From: Eucommia ulmoides
Lineage: Eukaryota; Streptophyta; Magnoliopsida; Garryales; Eucommiaceae
Assembly: GCA_016647705.1 (NCBI GenBank)
Contig: CM028325.1
Location: 28,872,474-28,936,473, forward strand
DNA: 64,000 bases
Direction: 5' to 3'
The position numbers and the translations under genes were made by a program. The notes below the pieces were generated by a model, which had not been told where the DNA came from, did no database searches, and saw only the letters and a program-made list of their open reading frames with translations. This document shows positions 1-11,750 of the stretch, piece by piece (positions within the stretch are counted from its first letter, which is position 1; each line of letters begins with the position of its first letter).

Positions 1-566
1 TCATCGGGTAAAGGCCTAGATGACGTCAAAACTCAGCACAAAACAATAACTAAACTAAACAATCTAATCCTAAACAAGCATGCAAACGATAAAAATAGTA
101 AAATTTAACTAAAAACATAAACACATACTAAGACATACTACACATCACCACCAACTTAAAACAGGTGATGTCCAAAACGAGCCGTCAGCGATCCCAATCA
201 CAATATATAGCATGATATTGAAGACGGGGGTTTAGAACACATACCTGGGAGGCGATAAAATCTCGCCTCCGACTCAAATTGACAGAGATGGATCTAATTT
301 ATTTGTGACCTTGGGCTACCTCCCAAGAAGCGCTTGGTTTAATGTCCTTGGCCCGACACATGCCTTCAAGATTGGCGAGATTTTGCAATGAACGAAACAC
401 AAGAATACTTGTCGATCTAACATCTTCAAGCATTCTGTAGGAAAACAAAAACAAAACTACAAAGAAAAATTATATACACTAAAAATGTCTAAATTAAAAT
501 CAAGTTATTTACTCCCAATATCAATAGTAACACTCCTTCCAATCCCCGACAATGGCGCCAAAAACT
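1..566 (-). mobile_element. Interior of a gag-only (TR-GAG-like) LTR retrotransposon, 5' end, gag lost
   Basis: This is the internal part of a minus-strand LTR element that continues beyond the left edge. Next to the LTR, at 543-560, lies a primer binding site whose complement starts TGGCGCC, matching the 3' end of plant tRNA-Asp as in Athila-type elements. About 225 bp further in, at 319-335, is the family hallmark of a short stretch complementary to GCGCTTCTTGGGAGG. The same stretch occurs at 45785-45800 in the longer relative at 43601-49571, where it follows the gag gene by about 160 bp. In that relative about 1.16 kb, including gag, separates the two landmarks, so this copy has lost about 0.9 kb and all of gag. 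No open reading frame of note is present. Confidence 0.8.
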
Positions 567-1971
567 TGGTGGCCGCTAATTAAGCCCTGCCACCTTCACC
601 GCTAGCATACATATCAAGTTTTAGTACAATGGACCTTTTGATCAGGTATCGTATCCACAGGGATTGGTGTAGATTATTATCGAGTATTGCGATTATCATA
701 ACTTGACTTTATCTAGGTGTTAAAAATGGAATTTAATTAACTAATACTACCACTAAAATACTAATTTAACTATACTAATTACTAATATGAGATAGTTATA
801 GGATGGATTATCTAGGGATTAATTTTGTTTACTTAAACGCATTTGATATCGTTTACTTTACAATAATGGTGTTCGACCTATTTGATAATCTCGGTATCTA
901 AAACTTATCCGCCACCTCTCCAGAGTCTAAGACGGAGGATGTAATGCAACTTTGTGTCAATGAAGAAATCCCTCTCAATGTCTTAACGACTCTAGGTCAC
1001 GCGAGTCTCACCCTAACGTCATAGATTGTCCACAATCCTAACCCTGACCGGGTTATTGGATTGTGGTGTTCGTTTATTCTAATCCGAATCTGCGATTTGT
1101 CAAATCCCGTATTCTCAATATATAAATCTAAGCACAATAAACAAAACAATATGATAAACACACTCAAAATAACGAAGAACAATCATCAAGAAACACAACT
1201 CAACCAAAATCACGTTTTTATAAACGATATTAATCCCATACATAATCCATGTTTAACCTATGGTCATAGCCGTTTATATAATTGAAACTAGGCTAAATAT
1301 GCTCAAACATACATAGAAGATAAGAAATAAAAGGAAAAATAGGTGAACTTAGCCGACATCAGAAGATTAGCGGCTAAAACCGTCCACCGAACGATTCTCC
1401 TTCTCCACGTGTTGATCTTCTCCTTCAGATATGTTTGAGCACTCCCCATACTCTCTCTCTATATCATAACCTAAGCATTAAGAGTTGTAATGGCCTGAGG
1501 GAGGCAAATGAGGAAGGAAAAAAGGGGTATAAATAGACAAAATATCTAAATAAATATCTAACATTGCGCAGCGGCTGACCGCCGCGACGGTGGAATTCAC
1601 CGCCGCAGTGGTGAAGTATGTCGATTAAGGTTCGCCTAGGCGGTGGAGTTAGTAGTGGTTGTGGAAAACAATCTGCTGGATTTCCGCCTAAGCGGAGGAA
1701 TTTTTGCCTAGTCAGCAACAATTTGTTTTTCTCAGCATCTTTATCACCACGGCGGTGGGTTTGTTTGCAGAATCTTTTCGTTTTGCTCATTTTTCCACCG
1801 TTCTCCGACTGTTCTCAATACGATTTGATTGTTTATGCTCCGATTTCATATCTTTTCACCTCACGCACCTGTTTTAATACAAAAAGAACAAAAACATATA
1901 AAAATAACTATAAACGTACTCGAAAACTAACAAATTCAGTTTGAAAATATAGGGGTAATTTACACCTATCA
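567..1971 (-). repeat. 5' LTR of the minus-strand gag-only element
   Basis: Read on the minus strand the LTR starts TGATAGGTGT (complement of 1962-1971) and ends in CCACCA at 567, directly next to the tRNA-Asp-type primer binding site. It is about 1405 bp and aligns along its length with LTRs at 3630-5041, 43601-44620 and 48194-49571. It contains GC-rich palindromes of the CCGCCGCGGCGG type near 1565-1760. The short open frames inside, such as 1464-1790 and 1618-1944, recur in other LTR copies without conserved coding and are not genes. The right end cuts into a hAT transposase remnant. Confidence 0.85.
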
Positions 1972-1984
1972 GTTATACATTTTG

Positions 1985-2940
1985 TAGTTGAATGGTGGAT
2001 TTTGTTTGGTTCATGTGCACTTGAACTTCAGCGCATTGTTGTGAGGGTATTAAGTCAGACTACGTCTTCATCAAATTGAGAACGGAATTGGTCTACTTGG
2101 AGCTTAATTCATAAGAAAACTAGAAATAAGTTGAAATATATTAAGTTTCAAAAGTTCGTTTTCCTCCACTACAACATGGAGTTGTAAATTCGTAATACCA
2201 TGAGGAAAACTCAAGAAGAAATCGATTCGAGCTTTAATCCAATTAATTTGGATTCTATTTTTGAGGAGGATGATCCATTGAGCCCCTGGTTGGAAGAAAG
2301 ATATGACCCTTTGTTGGATGGAGACCCGAGAGTTCAAACTTGGATTGATGATTCTGATGTTGATGAAGACGAAGGATAACAACCCCCTCCAAAACGTGCA
2401 AATATTCCTAGCTCGGGGCCCTCAGGTGACGATCAAGGTAGTGATGATAATGATGATAATAATGATGATGATGATGATCATGGGGCAATATCTAGTGGAT
2501 GAGGTGCAGTTTATTTTGATCCTAGTCGTGCTAGTTCTTATTTTGGTGATTATGGACTTCATGGTGCTCAAGATGATTATGATATTGGAGAACATCCCGA
2601 GAATGTTCAAAGGCGATGGGGGTAGCAGTAGACCTAGATTAACCAAAAAAAAAATCCGACGGATCATACATTTGATTTGCAACAATCTCTAAGAAGTTTT
2701 AATCTTAATGAATCATCTCAAGGTAGTTTTTTTGATAGCCGGGGAAGAGCCTACGGAAGTCAAGTACCATCTCATGAGTCACTCTACCTATACATAGCTT
2801 TCCAAGATTACCCGGTCAATCCATCAATGCAGTACGAGCCATATGTTGCCCCATATTATTTTTCTCAACAAGATCAACAATACTCGTACTATCCCCCTCA
2901 ACGATATTATCCCCAACAACAAAATGAAGATCAAGATTAA
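1985..2940 (+). pseudogene. hAT transposase C-terminal region, broken by stops and frameshifts
   Basis: The forward strand carries the C-terminal dimerisation region of a hAT-superfamily transposase. From 1990 the reading is EWWILFGSCALELQRIVVRV, then LSQTTSSSN, a stop codon TGA at 2077-2079 where the family has Cys, then ERNWSTWSLIHKKTRNKL. Next come the usual HYN segment, a DPLSPWLEER stretch, an Asp-rich acidic run (about 2350-2480) and a Gln/Tyr-rich tail ending with TAA at 2938-2940. At least four in-frame stops (2077, 2377 and others) and frame changes are present, so it cannot be expressed as one protein. The N-terminal BED finger and catalytic core are missing; the retrotransposon LTR at 567-1971 interrupts the gene on its left side. 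Confidence 0.85.
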
Positions 2941-3225
2941 GTGCAAGATCCTTCCCGATACTCTTTTTGGTGGTGACATCAATGCTTAACATATCTGTAA
3001 TTTGAATATTTATTATTGATGACTTATTCATATATAACTTGATTATAATCTATTTTAAAGTAAAGGACTTTAATATATTAGATTTATAGATGTAGTCAAT
3101 TGAAAATAAAAATTCACGACCGCGATGTCCGTTACCGTTACGTTACACCCGCTTCACCCCCGCTTCCACGTCACCGCGTCCATCACTGTTATGGTTGCCG
3201 TTACTATGATTTAAAACCATGTCCC
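2941..3225 (+). mobile_element. Probable 3' non-coding end of the hAT element
   Basis: About 285 bp follow the decayed transposase reading frame. They contain a stretch of alternating GTTACCG/CGTTACG-like words at 3118-3205 and end in TTTAAAACCATG, the kind of short subterminal and terminal sequence seen in plant hAT elements. The matching 5' inverted repeat is not in the window, so the exact end is an inference. Confidence 0.45.
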
Positions 3226-3629
3226 GTAGATCCACTGATAGAGACCACACCTGGAGATTGATGGTCCGGTGATATTTATTTCGGGACGATGAAACTCAAA
3301 CACAACAAAATTGCTCGAAATCGAAGATGAAAGGGTGGTGCAATCATGGAGATGGTGAAGATGAGAAGCTCAAAATCAGAGATAAGGAGAGCTCAAAATC
3401 CAAATGAGGAATGCGAACGCTTGAAAAATCGGAGTGAGGAGCTTAAAGGTATGACGGTGGAGATGGAGACGCTAACAATTTCAGACTAATTTAGATTTCA
3501 GATCTGCCACAACTTTCACTGAAGTTCAATAAATTAATTACGCAAATGAAGAGCTCCCTAGGTTTGGCGATGAAGACGACGATACCTATGAGAACTCGAT
3601 AGAGAATAATGCCGGAAGCCTCTACCTTA
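3226..3629. other. Unassigned sequence between hAT end and next LTR
   Basis: No recognised element. A short forward open frame of 47 codons starts at 3346 and is rich in Glu, Lys and Met, giving a weak coiled-coil look. It has no recognisable family signature and may be a decayed gene or transposon scrap. Confidence 0.3.
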
Positions 3630-5041
3630 TGGTGGCCGCAATTTATGCTCTACCACTTTCACTGCAAGCGTACGAATCAAGTTTTAGTATAGTAGACCTT
3701 TCGGTCGGTTATCGTATACACAGGGATTGATTGAGATTACTTTCGAGTACCGCAATTATCATAACCTAACTTTATCTAGGCGCTAAAAATGTGAATTTAA
3801 TTTATTACTAATACTAAACTAAAATACTAATTAAATTAACTATACTATAAATACTATATTGAGATTGTTTAGGGGAGTAGATTGCCTAGGGATTAACTTT
3901 ATTTACTTAAATACGTTTGGTTTCGTTTTAGTTAACATTAACGGCGTTCGACGTATCCGACAATCTCAGTTCGTAAACACCCTCGCCACCTCTCTCGAGT
4001 GTAAGACAGGGGAATACATGACTTCGTGTCAACTTCGAAGTCCCCTTCAATGTCTTAACAACTCTAGGTCACATGAGTCTCACCCCAACGTCATTAATTT
4101 CAAACTTTCTAATGCCCTCCTAGGTCGTTAGATTGTCGTGTTGTGTTTAGCCTAATCCGAATCCGGGGTTACCTCTCTCGAGTGTCAAACCCCATATTCT
4201 CAACATATCTAAACTAGCATATAATCATAGAAAACACGGAAACACAATCTAAATAATAAGGAATAACAATAAACAAAACACAAATTCAACCAAAATTACA
4301 TTTTCATAAATAATACAGTAATCCCTATTACAATCTATGTTTAGCTCATGGCCTTAACCGTTTATACAATGTAAAATGAGCTAAACATGCTCAACAACTA
4401 CCAAACTAAAGAAAATAAAAAGAAGAAACGAGCGACTTAGCCTATATCCGAAGAATTGGCTATAGAACCGTCGAACGATTGCTTCCCTTTTCATCTTCCA
4501 CCTCAGGTTGAGAGCTCTCCCTCAAAAATCCCTTCTCCTAACCCTAAAATATAGCCTAAGGCCTTAGGGACCGAAGTAGATCGGAAGAGAGAAGGAGAGA
4601 AGGGTATTTATAGGCTCAAAAATATCAAACAAAATATCTAAATTGTGCAGAGGCTACCGCCGCAACGGCGAATATGTCGGTTCACTGTTCGCTGAGACGA
4701 TGGAGAAGGCGGTGGCTGTGGAAACGTTTCTGCTGGTTCACCGCCTAGGCGGTGAGGTTTCAATAAAAATGGATTTTTCTTAGCTTCTTCAGTGGTGGTT
4801 TGGATGCCGCTATGGTGGGCTTGTTTGCAGAATCTTGCTGCCTTGCTCATTTTTTCACCGTTCTCCGACCGTTCTCGATATGATTTGATCGTTTATGCTC
4901 TGATTTTATATCTTTTCACCCCACGCACCTGTTTTAATACAAAAAGAATAAAAATATATAAAAAAATAGAAAAATAACTATAAAACTACTCTAAAACTAA
5001 CAAAACTAGTTTGAAAATACGTAGGTAAATCACACCTATCA
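3630..5041 (-). repeat. Second LTR of the gag-only family, probably solo
   Basis: On the minus strand it begins TGATAGGTGTGATTT at 5041 and ends GGCCACCA at 3630, about 1412 bp. It matches 567-1971 over its full length, including the CCGCC-type palindromes around 4640-4815. No TGGCGCC primer binding site follows the end at 3630 and no polypurine tract precedes the start, so it looks like a solo LTR or a truncated copy. Flanking 5-mers (CCTTA and CTTGA) do not form a convincing target-site duplication. Confidence 0.75.
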
Positions 5042-5442
5042 CTTGACTAGATCGATCGAAAATCAATTTGGAAATAACCAAGCACGCTTCCCAGAACTTA
5101 TCTACCCGATTTTACTATTATTACTACTGCGTGTAATTGTGTCTAAATATATTATTTTAAATTAAACAAATCATAAAACACAACAAAATCATTATGAACC
5201 ATAAAATTTAATTATTTATGTCTTCGAACATTGGACGGTTAAAGAAATTCATGCCTCTTATAAATGTACTAACTAATTATATAGATATCTGAAAATACAA
5301 ATATCCCTTAATTAAACAATTGACAACAAGTAGCTTATCACACCCCTTGAAAATAAATTTATTTTATACTTTTCCTAAATTAACCTTGTCATTCTTAGCC
5401 AAAGAATGAATTACTTTTATATGGAACATTTAAAATATGAAG
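5042..5442. other. Unassigned AT-rich spacer
   Basis: AT-rich sequence between two LTR insertions with no open frame, repeat or element end that I can support. Confidence 0.5.
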
Positions 5443-7807
5443 TGTTGATCCTAAGATTTTGATGGACAATTAAATGTTGATATTTTTTGTGGAACTAATG
5501 AGTTTATTGAGTGTTTAAGTGATAAAGTTCCATTGACGTTTTAATCATGAAGAAATTGTTGAAGAATGTTATGGATACAAGAGACTGACAAAAAGAAGAG
5601 CATTAAGAGACCGAAAATTTTGAAGAATCTAGGAGAAAATAACTTTGGTTAATTTGTGCTCTTAATGTATCCCAATTAAGATCACACACGACGCAAAAAT
5701 GATTTTATGATTATGTGTGTATTTTATAAGATCCTAATTAGTTAAACATATATGCTCTTGTGTAAAATTGAAAAAGAAATATTGATTTAAGAAATATTAG
5801 AAATTAAAGTTGATTTAAAGTGTCAATTAAGTTAACCGAGAAAAGAAATCGGTTAAAAGGGTAAAAATGTTGAAGAGTTGAGTTAAAAATTGATTAAAGA
5901 AGAAGGAGTTCCAGCAGGATCCATCAACCGACCTACATAGTTCGGTCAACTAATGAGAAGCAGCTAGGAAACGGTTTAGTCTCTAAATTGTTCGGTCGAC
6001 AACTAAGTCAACCTATGGCCAAAGGTGAAATGAATCGTTAGGTCGACAAACCAAAGTAGAGCGATCGACCTACCATAGCTGGATTTTGGCCTGGAGAACA
6101 CTTTGAATCGTTCGGTCGACAGACCAAGGAGTAGGGGACTACTGACGGGCTAGAAATTTAGGCTTGGGCTACAACTTAAATCGATCGGTCGACTTGTGGT
6201 GATTGGTCGGTTAACCGATGGTTAGGTTTCAGGTTTAGAGGATTTCGTAGATTTTTCCAAAACATGGCTATTACTAGCTGTTTTATGGTTAAGATCATAA
6301 AGATATCTTAGGGATTTGATGTTATTTGAGACATATAATTGATTTTTTGATATTCTTATAAATATGGTTCATATAATTTAATTATTTCTCAAATTAGTGC
6401 ATGTAATACTTTCTATTCTATCTAATTGAGTTTGAGAAAATGTTTGAGGGACTAAATTAAATATTTTAAAATATATAATTGAGTGAATTATACCAAGATT
6501 GAGTCATAATGATATAATGGGTCTATAAGTGTAATTAATTGTCAGGATATGTGAGAACTAGCCGTTGAAGGACTTGTTTCAATTCCATATAAATAGACCT
6601 GCGTTTTTAATCAAATTTCAAGAGTTATTCAGTTCCTGAATTTTCTGAGAGTAAACATTCTGAATTCATACTGAGTGTATTGTGAGATTATTCTTAAGAA
6701 AATTTGTTGTGGATTATTGCTGTTATCAATTTAGAGTTTCATTGTTATTCATTCGTTATTCATTTGGTGAATTCCTAGTGAGATCGTTCCAAGTCTTTAC
6801 TCTTAATTTATATTTGATGATATTATTTACTTGGAAGTTTGATCTTTGAAATCGTTTTTCTAAACTTTAAATTGCTTGAAAAGCATTTTAAAATAATTTC
6901 TTGTGAAAATCTGATTACGTGCTAAATTGTGTGCTACCTACTTTCATTAAAATAAAATTTTAAAATTCTCACTTTCTATCACTAGTATCGAGATATTAAT
7001 TGACTTCAAATTAATCTAGTGGTAGAAATTTCGAGTAAGAAAAAGCTTGTCAATTTTGTAATTATTGAGTTGTGTGCGGATTAGATACTATTGGGAGTAT
7101 CTAATCAGGGATAGTTGGTTTCAATCTCTCCCGATAAAGAAATTGAAGTTTGATATTTGTCTAGAGTACAAAAAGATTAGGTTACTCTTTCCTCATTGAA
7201 AAGAGCTTAGATGTGATTCTTTATGATTAGAATCTATTGTGACTGAATTGTAAATGTTTCATCCTTATATGGGAAGAGAATATTTAGAGTGATTGTGTGG
7301 TTTAATTCTTAACTTAAGGTATAAAAGAATTAATTTTGATCCTTAGCCTGTGAAATAATTAGGTTAGTCTTGAGCCTGGAAAAAAGAAAAGGTTATTCTT
7401 GAGCTTGGGAAAAAAAAAAAAAAAAGTTATTTCTAAGTCTGGAAAAAATAAATTGTAAATATTGATTCTGAACTTGTGAAAAGAATCATTGTGTAAATGT
7501 TTGGTTCCTACCTGTTTATATGAATCTTAGTGGTTTAGTGGGTGCAAATCTCTGTGAAGCTCGGAGGACTGGATTAGCTAAAAGTAGCTTGGTGCACCAG
7601 GAAATATCATGGTGTGCTGCATTGCTATTTTCTTTATTTCTTGTTGTTTGGGTGTGCACTTAGATTTAAACATTTATTCACCGCATTATAAAGATAATAA
7701 TTAAATTAGGATAAAATTAATTAATTGTATTTTCAAGTGTTAATTAGTTGATAACTTTTTTATTACTACCCAATTCACCCCCTCTTGGGTAACTTACTAG
7801 GCCAACA
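5443..7807 (+). repeat. 5' LTR of a Copia-type retrotransposon (family A)
   Basis: The LTR runs from TGTTGATCCTAAG to GGCCAACA, giving TGTTG/CAACA terminal inverted repeats, and is 2365 bp long. It is followed after two bases by a primer binding site for initiator tRNA-Met. It aligns with 30902-33021 (minus) and with 33811-42993 (plus, interrupted). Between 5921 and 6225 it carries a cluster of TCGGTCGAC/TCGGTCAAC words that also occurs in the other two copies. A run of As lies at about 7408-7425. No partner 3' LTR is present in the window. Confidence 0.9.
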
Positions 7808-7809
7808 AT

Positions 7810-7821
7810 TGGTATCAGAGC
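7810..7821 (+). promoter_or_regulatory. Primer binding site, initiator tRNA-Met type
   Basis: TGGTATCAGAGC lies two bases after the LTR end. This is the canonical plant Ty1/Copia primer binding site complementary to the 3' end of initiator tRNA-Met, and it identifies the preceding LTR as a 5' LTR. Confidence 0.92.
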
Positions 7822-7935
7822 TGATTTTATCTCGTTAGGCTTAACATACTAGCTAAACTGGTCACGTGCATACACCATAGATAATATGTTTTGTATATCT
7901 TCTCTTGATGGTGATAGATCCCTATATGATAACCC
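7822..7935 (+). mobile_element. Truncated interior of the Copia-type element
   Basis: About 115 bp of leader remain after the primer binding site. Then the sequence changes character near 7935, with no gag or pol reading frame. The rest of the element appears to have been deleted or replaced by other repeats. Confidence 0.5.
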
Positions 7936-8773
7936 TAAGGAAAAATTATATTTTTGATCCCTTAAGTATGGAGTGGGTGTTTAAATGGATCTTGAGATCT
8001 TAGAAATGACACATTTGGTCCTTCATGTTTCAATTTCGTTTCAGTTTGATCGAATCAAAATTTCATCTATTGGAGAAAATCCATTGATTTTTGGGTATTT
8101 TCGTCATTTCACTTGTCCTCTCTCCTAGTGTTAAAGTGTGAAAGAAAATGAGAATAAAGTCTAATTTTCCTCTTTCTCCTAATCATTCTTTTGCCTTTAT
8201 TTATTTATTTTTCCCTTGAGTCCAACTCTCTCCAACATCACTCTCTCTCCTATATGCCAATATATCTCTCTCCTCTCTATCACTGTGTCATCTCTCTCCT
8301 TTTTTCTTTTCTCTATTTTTTTTTCAAAAGTCTCTCTCTCTCTCTCTCTTATTCCCTTTCATTTTTTGTTTCTAACCCTTCTTTTTAATTTTTAAATAAT
8401 AAAATATAAGTAATTTTATTTTAGTAAACTAAAAATAAAATATAAAGAATTCGTAAAATTATAAACAGAAGTAATAATAAAAACTTCAAAATATAATTAT
8501 TCTTGTAAAAATATAAAACTATTTTTTTTTATCTTTATGAATAAAAATTATAATATATAATTAACTTGTAAAATTATAATTTATTTGGGTTAATTACACT
8601 TTATCCTCTATGATTACACTTTAATTAAAAAAATAATATAAAAAAAATACAATATACAAAAATTAAGAACATTAAATTAAATAAACATAGAAATCATATA
8701 TAGACCTTAAATTTATAGAAATTAAATTAAAAAAACATATATTAAAACATTAAATTTAGGAAAAAAAAATTGT
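7936..8773. other. AT-rich repeat-like stretch with (TC)n tract
   Basis: No gene. The stretch contains a (CT)n run at 8333-8350 and long A/T tracts. The block 8703-8733 recurs almost unchanged at 10266-10297 on the other side of the neighbouring inverted-repeat element. The 65-codon open frame at 8191-8388 is low-complexity Leu/Ser/Phe from the pyrimidine tract and is not a gene. Confidence 0.5.
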
Positions 8774-10269
8774 GGGGTCCTATTTCTTCAAATGACAACT
8801 TTTTAAGGATTATTATTTATTTATTTTTTTGTCATTCCAAAAGTACTCACAAATATATTTTTCCTAAAATACCCTTCTATAGTTCCAAAATTTACAAAAA
8901 AAAATCATTTCATCATTTTTTTCAAATATCCTAAAACTAAAAAAAAAAACATATTTACAAAATTTTATTTATCTTTTTAAATTTGACAAAAAAACTTATT
9001 TTTAATAAAAAAAAAATTAGTTAATTTTTATATATTTTTAAAAAATATATAAAAATTTCACTGACTTTTTTTTTTTTTTTAATTCCACTTATTTTTTTTT
9101 TCAATTCCAATAATTATTTTATAAAATCTACTAAATTACATAAATTCACTATACATTTAAACATTCCATTTTATATTATTTTTAGTTCCATTTCACTAAA
9201 AATATATAATTTAAAAATGTACATTTAAACATTCCATTTACTAGTTTATGTGAATATCTACTGAAAAATAATTTAAGTGGATATCTAAATACTCTAAATA
9301 TCTCTAAAAATCACTAAAATGAATTCACTTAAATCAAATAGATATCACTGAAAAATATAGAAATAAAAATATACATTTAAACATTCAATTTATTGGTTTA
9401 AGTAGATATCTACTGAAAAATAATTTAAGTAGATATCTACTAAAAATAGTTTAAGTAGATATCCACCGAAAATAAGTGGATATCTAAATACTCTAAATAC
9501 ACCTAAAATCGCTAACTTAAATCCACTTAATAATCAAGTTGATATCTACTTTAAAAAAATCAAGTGGATATCTCCTTAAAAAAAATCAAGTAGATATCCA
9601 CTTGAACTGCAACATTCAAAAAATTGAATAATCATCAACTAATAAGTCAAGAAATTCAAAATCCGATGCCAATAAGGTTAAGAAATTCAGAAAATTTATA
9701 AAGAAAAACATATATATCTGCTCAAAATCTAAGCAGATCTGACTCAAATCTGAGCAGATCTAAGCAACGAAACGCAATGACCATGAGCAGCAAATTAGGC
9801 GACGAACAACAAACAAACAGTGGCGCAACGACGGAGGCGAGCAGTAAACGGAGGCGACGACCACGAGTAGCAAACGGAGGCAACGAACGACGAACAATGG
9901 CGACAACGAACAACAAGCATCAGTAGCGGCGGTGAGCAACAACAGCGAGCAATAGTAGCGGCAGCCCAAAGCAACGGTGAGCAGCAACGATCAGCAGTGG
10001 CGACAACAGCAACGGCGGCGGCGGCGACACAAATGGTAATGGCACAAATTCATTTGAGAGAGAGAGATGAGTGAGAGAGAGGGGGCGGCTGAGAGAGAGA
10101 AGGAGGGAAAAGATTAGAGGGTCATATCATTTAGGGTTAGGTTTAAATGATGGGAGGGGTATTTTTGTCCTATAAATTTTTGAGTAGGAGTGTTTGTCAA
10201 AAAAAAAATTAAAAAAGAAGACCTAAAAAGTTGTTCCTCTTTCATTTAGGACTTTTGGAAGAAAACCCC
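8774..10269. mobile_element. Non-autonomous element with long terminal inverted repeats (MULE-like)
   Basis: The left end (GGGGTCCTATTTCTTC, 8774 on) and the complement of the right end (GGGGTTTTCTTCC, ending 10269) pair over about 110 bp. Shared blocks include ACAACTTTTTA and a TGTCATT/TTGACAA region followed by an ATACCC block. No transposase is encoded. The interior holds a palindromic array at about 9237-9606, a CAGCAACG-rich GC island at 9775-10030 and a GAGA tract at 10055-10110. Long inverted repeats with an unrelated GC-rich interior fit a non-autonomous Mutator-like element, but I see no clean 9-11 bp target duplication, so the superfamily is tentative. Confidence 0.6.
9237..9606. 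repeat. Array of palindromic AGTAGATATCTACT-type motifs
   Basis: At least ten copies of a GATATC-centred palindrome (forms of AGTAGATATCTACT and AGTGGATATCCACT) occur in about 370 bp, spaced irregularly by 20-45 bp and joined by GAAAAATAATTTA-like linkers. Confidence 0.7.
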
Positions 10270-10947
10270 TTAAATTTATAGAAATTAAATTAAAAAATTA
10301 GTATAAGAGGGAAAATATAATATACAAAAATTATGGACATTAACTTTACAAAAAATTTACAAATAATATATAACATTTTAAATTTATTACTAATATTAAA
10401 ATATTAAATTTATGAAAATTAAATTAAAGAAATCAGTTGTCAATTTTAAATCTAAAAACAAATCGAATTATTTGAAAAATGTTTACCAATTTTCAATTTT
10501 AAAATTCAACTTTTAAATTAAAAAATTTACAGTTGGAATCAACTTTTCTTATCAAGCGTAATATATGACTCACTTCACGTATACACCTCTCCTCGTATAA
10601 GCCTTCGTTATCATCATAGGAAAGAAACATGCTGGCGTCTGCCGACGTGGTTCAAGCCATCGCCATGGCTGCCGGAGGCAGTATTGGGTCGTTGTGTGTA
10701 CCCTCATATGTTGCTATTAGAATTTTAAGGCCATCGCCATGGTTGCATAATTTTATCTCGATGTGATCTCGTTTATCTACTGAATTCATCATCGACTGAT
10801 CATTTCCAGTTAGAAGATGCAGACTGATCTATGTTTTTAAAAATGAAAAATAAAAATTAATTAGTTGATCGCTCAAAGTAATATCTATAAGAGATTAACA
10901 AATTAGGGTTTCTTACATTCACATCAAAATCATTCACCGGACTGGCC
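10270..10947. other. Intergenic stretch upstream of a solo LTR
   Basis: AT-rich to about 10540, then mixed sequence including a short GC-richer segment around 10625-10700 with CATCGCCATGG repeated at 10659 and 10732. No supported gene or element. Confidence 0.4.
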
Positions 10948-11470
10948 TGTTAGGAAATTTTATTTTCTAATCTAATTTTGGATAACATATTATTAACACA
11001 ATTATATTTGTTATTTAAATTTAATGGGTTAAAATTAAGTGATCTAATTAATTTGGGTACCCATAAACTACTTAAAAGAATGTAGGTTAAATGACTAGAT
11101 ACCGAAAATTATTGGAGTGATTAGGGGATTATAGAAACCCTAATCACACCATATAAATAGATAATAAATAGATAATATTATGGTTATGGTCCCCAATAAT
11201 ACCAAATCATCTTGACAGCTCATTTCTCTCCATTTGAAAGTGAATCGCGAATCTATTTGAGAAACTCTAGAGATTAGATTGAGGTAGACCACGTACTCGC
11301 TCGATTCGTATCCTTCTTATGATCGATTGTTGTAGAATTCTGCATCGGTAGTCAATTGATCGTAATGGATCTAGACATGTAATTTACGTATATATTAGAA
11401 TTCTTGGTAATTTAATATGTTAATTTAAGTGTTACAGATTAAGATCTATAGGGATTAAATCCCAACAGAG
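10948..11470 (+). repeat. Solo LTR, Copia-type, with 5-bp target duplication
   Basis: The repeat starts TGTTAGGAAATTTTA at 10948 and ends ATCCCAACAGAG at 11470. The 5-mer TGGCC occurs immediately before (10943-10947) and immediately after (11471-11475), as expected for an LTR element reduced to a solo LTR. The canonical CA end would be at 11467, so three extra bases (GAG) lie before the duplication; this is a small oddity. A TATA-like segment with ATAAATAGATAATAAATAGA is near 11152-11175. Confidence 0.75.
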
Positions 11471-11686
11471 TGGCCTTCAATATGATCATGAGACAATGAT
11501 TTTTTGTTTGAGAAGAAGTCAACCTCCTTAATGCTCATCCACACCATTAAGATTCATCGGAAAGTTTGTTGCCGGAAAATAACTTGCCGTGTCGCGATTG
11601 AACCTTGCTTCCTTGTTCGAAAAGTGACCATTTTGGCCGGAAGTATCAAGGCTGAGTCCCCACTCTTATCCCATACACACACACAC

Positions 11687-11688
<2 letters not shown>

Positions 11689-11729
<41 letters not shown>
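11689..11729. repeat. (AG)n microsatellite
   Basis: About 20 uninterrupted AG dinucleotides, preceded by a short (AC)n run. It lies in the upstream region of the LOB-domain gene. Confidence 0.95.
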
Positions 11730-11731
<2 letters not shown>

Positions 11732-11750
11732 TAAACTGTAAACGTATAAG

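Noticed and set aside
2303-2692. 129-codon forward frame rich in Met/Ile
   Set aside because: It is the wrong frame over the Asp-rich acidic tail of the decayed hAT transposase.
567-5041. A single minus-strand element with LTRs at 567-1971 and 3630-5041
   Set aside because: The primer binding site lies left of 567, the DNA between the LTRs is a hAT remnant, and nothing at 3629 resembles a primer binding site.
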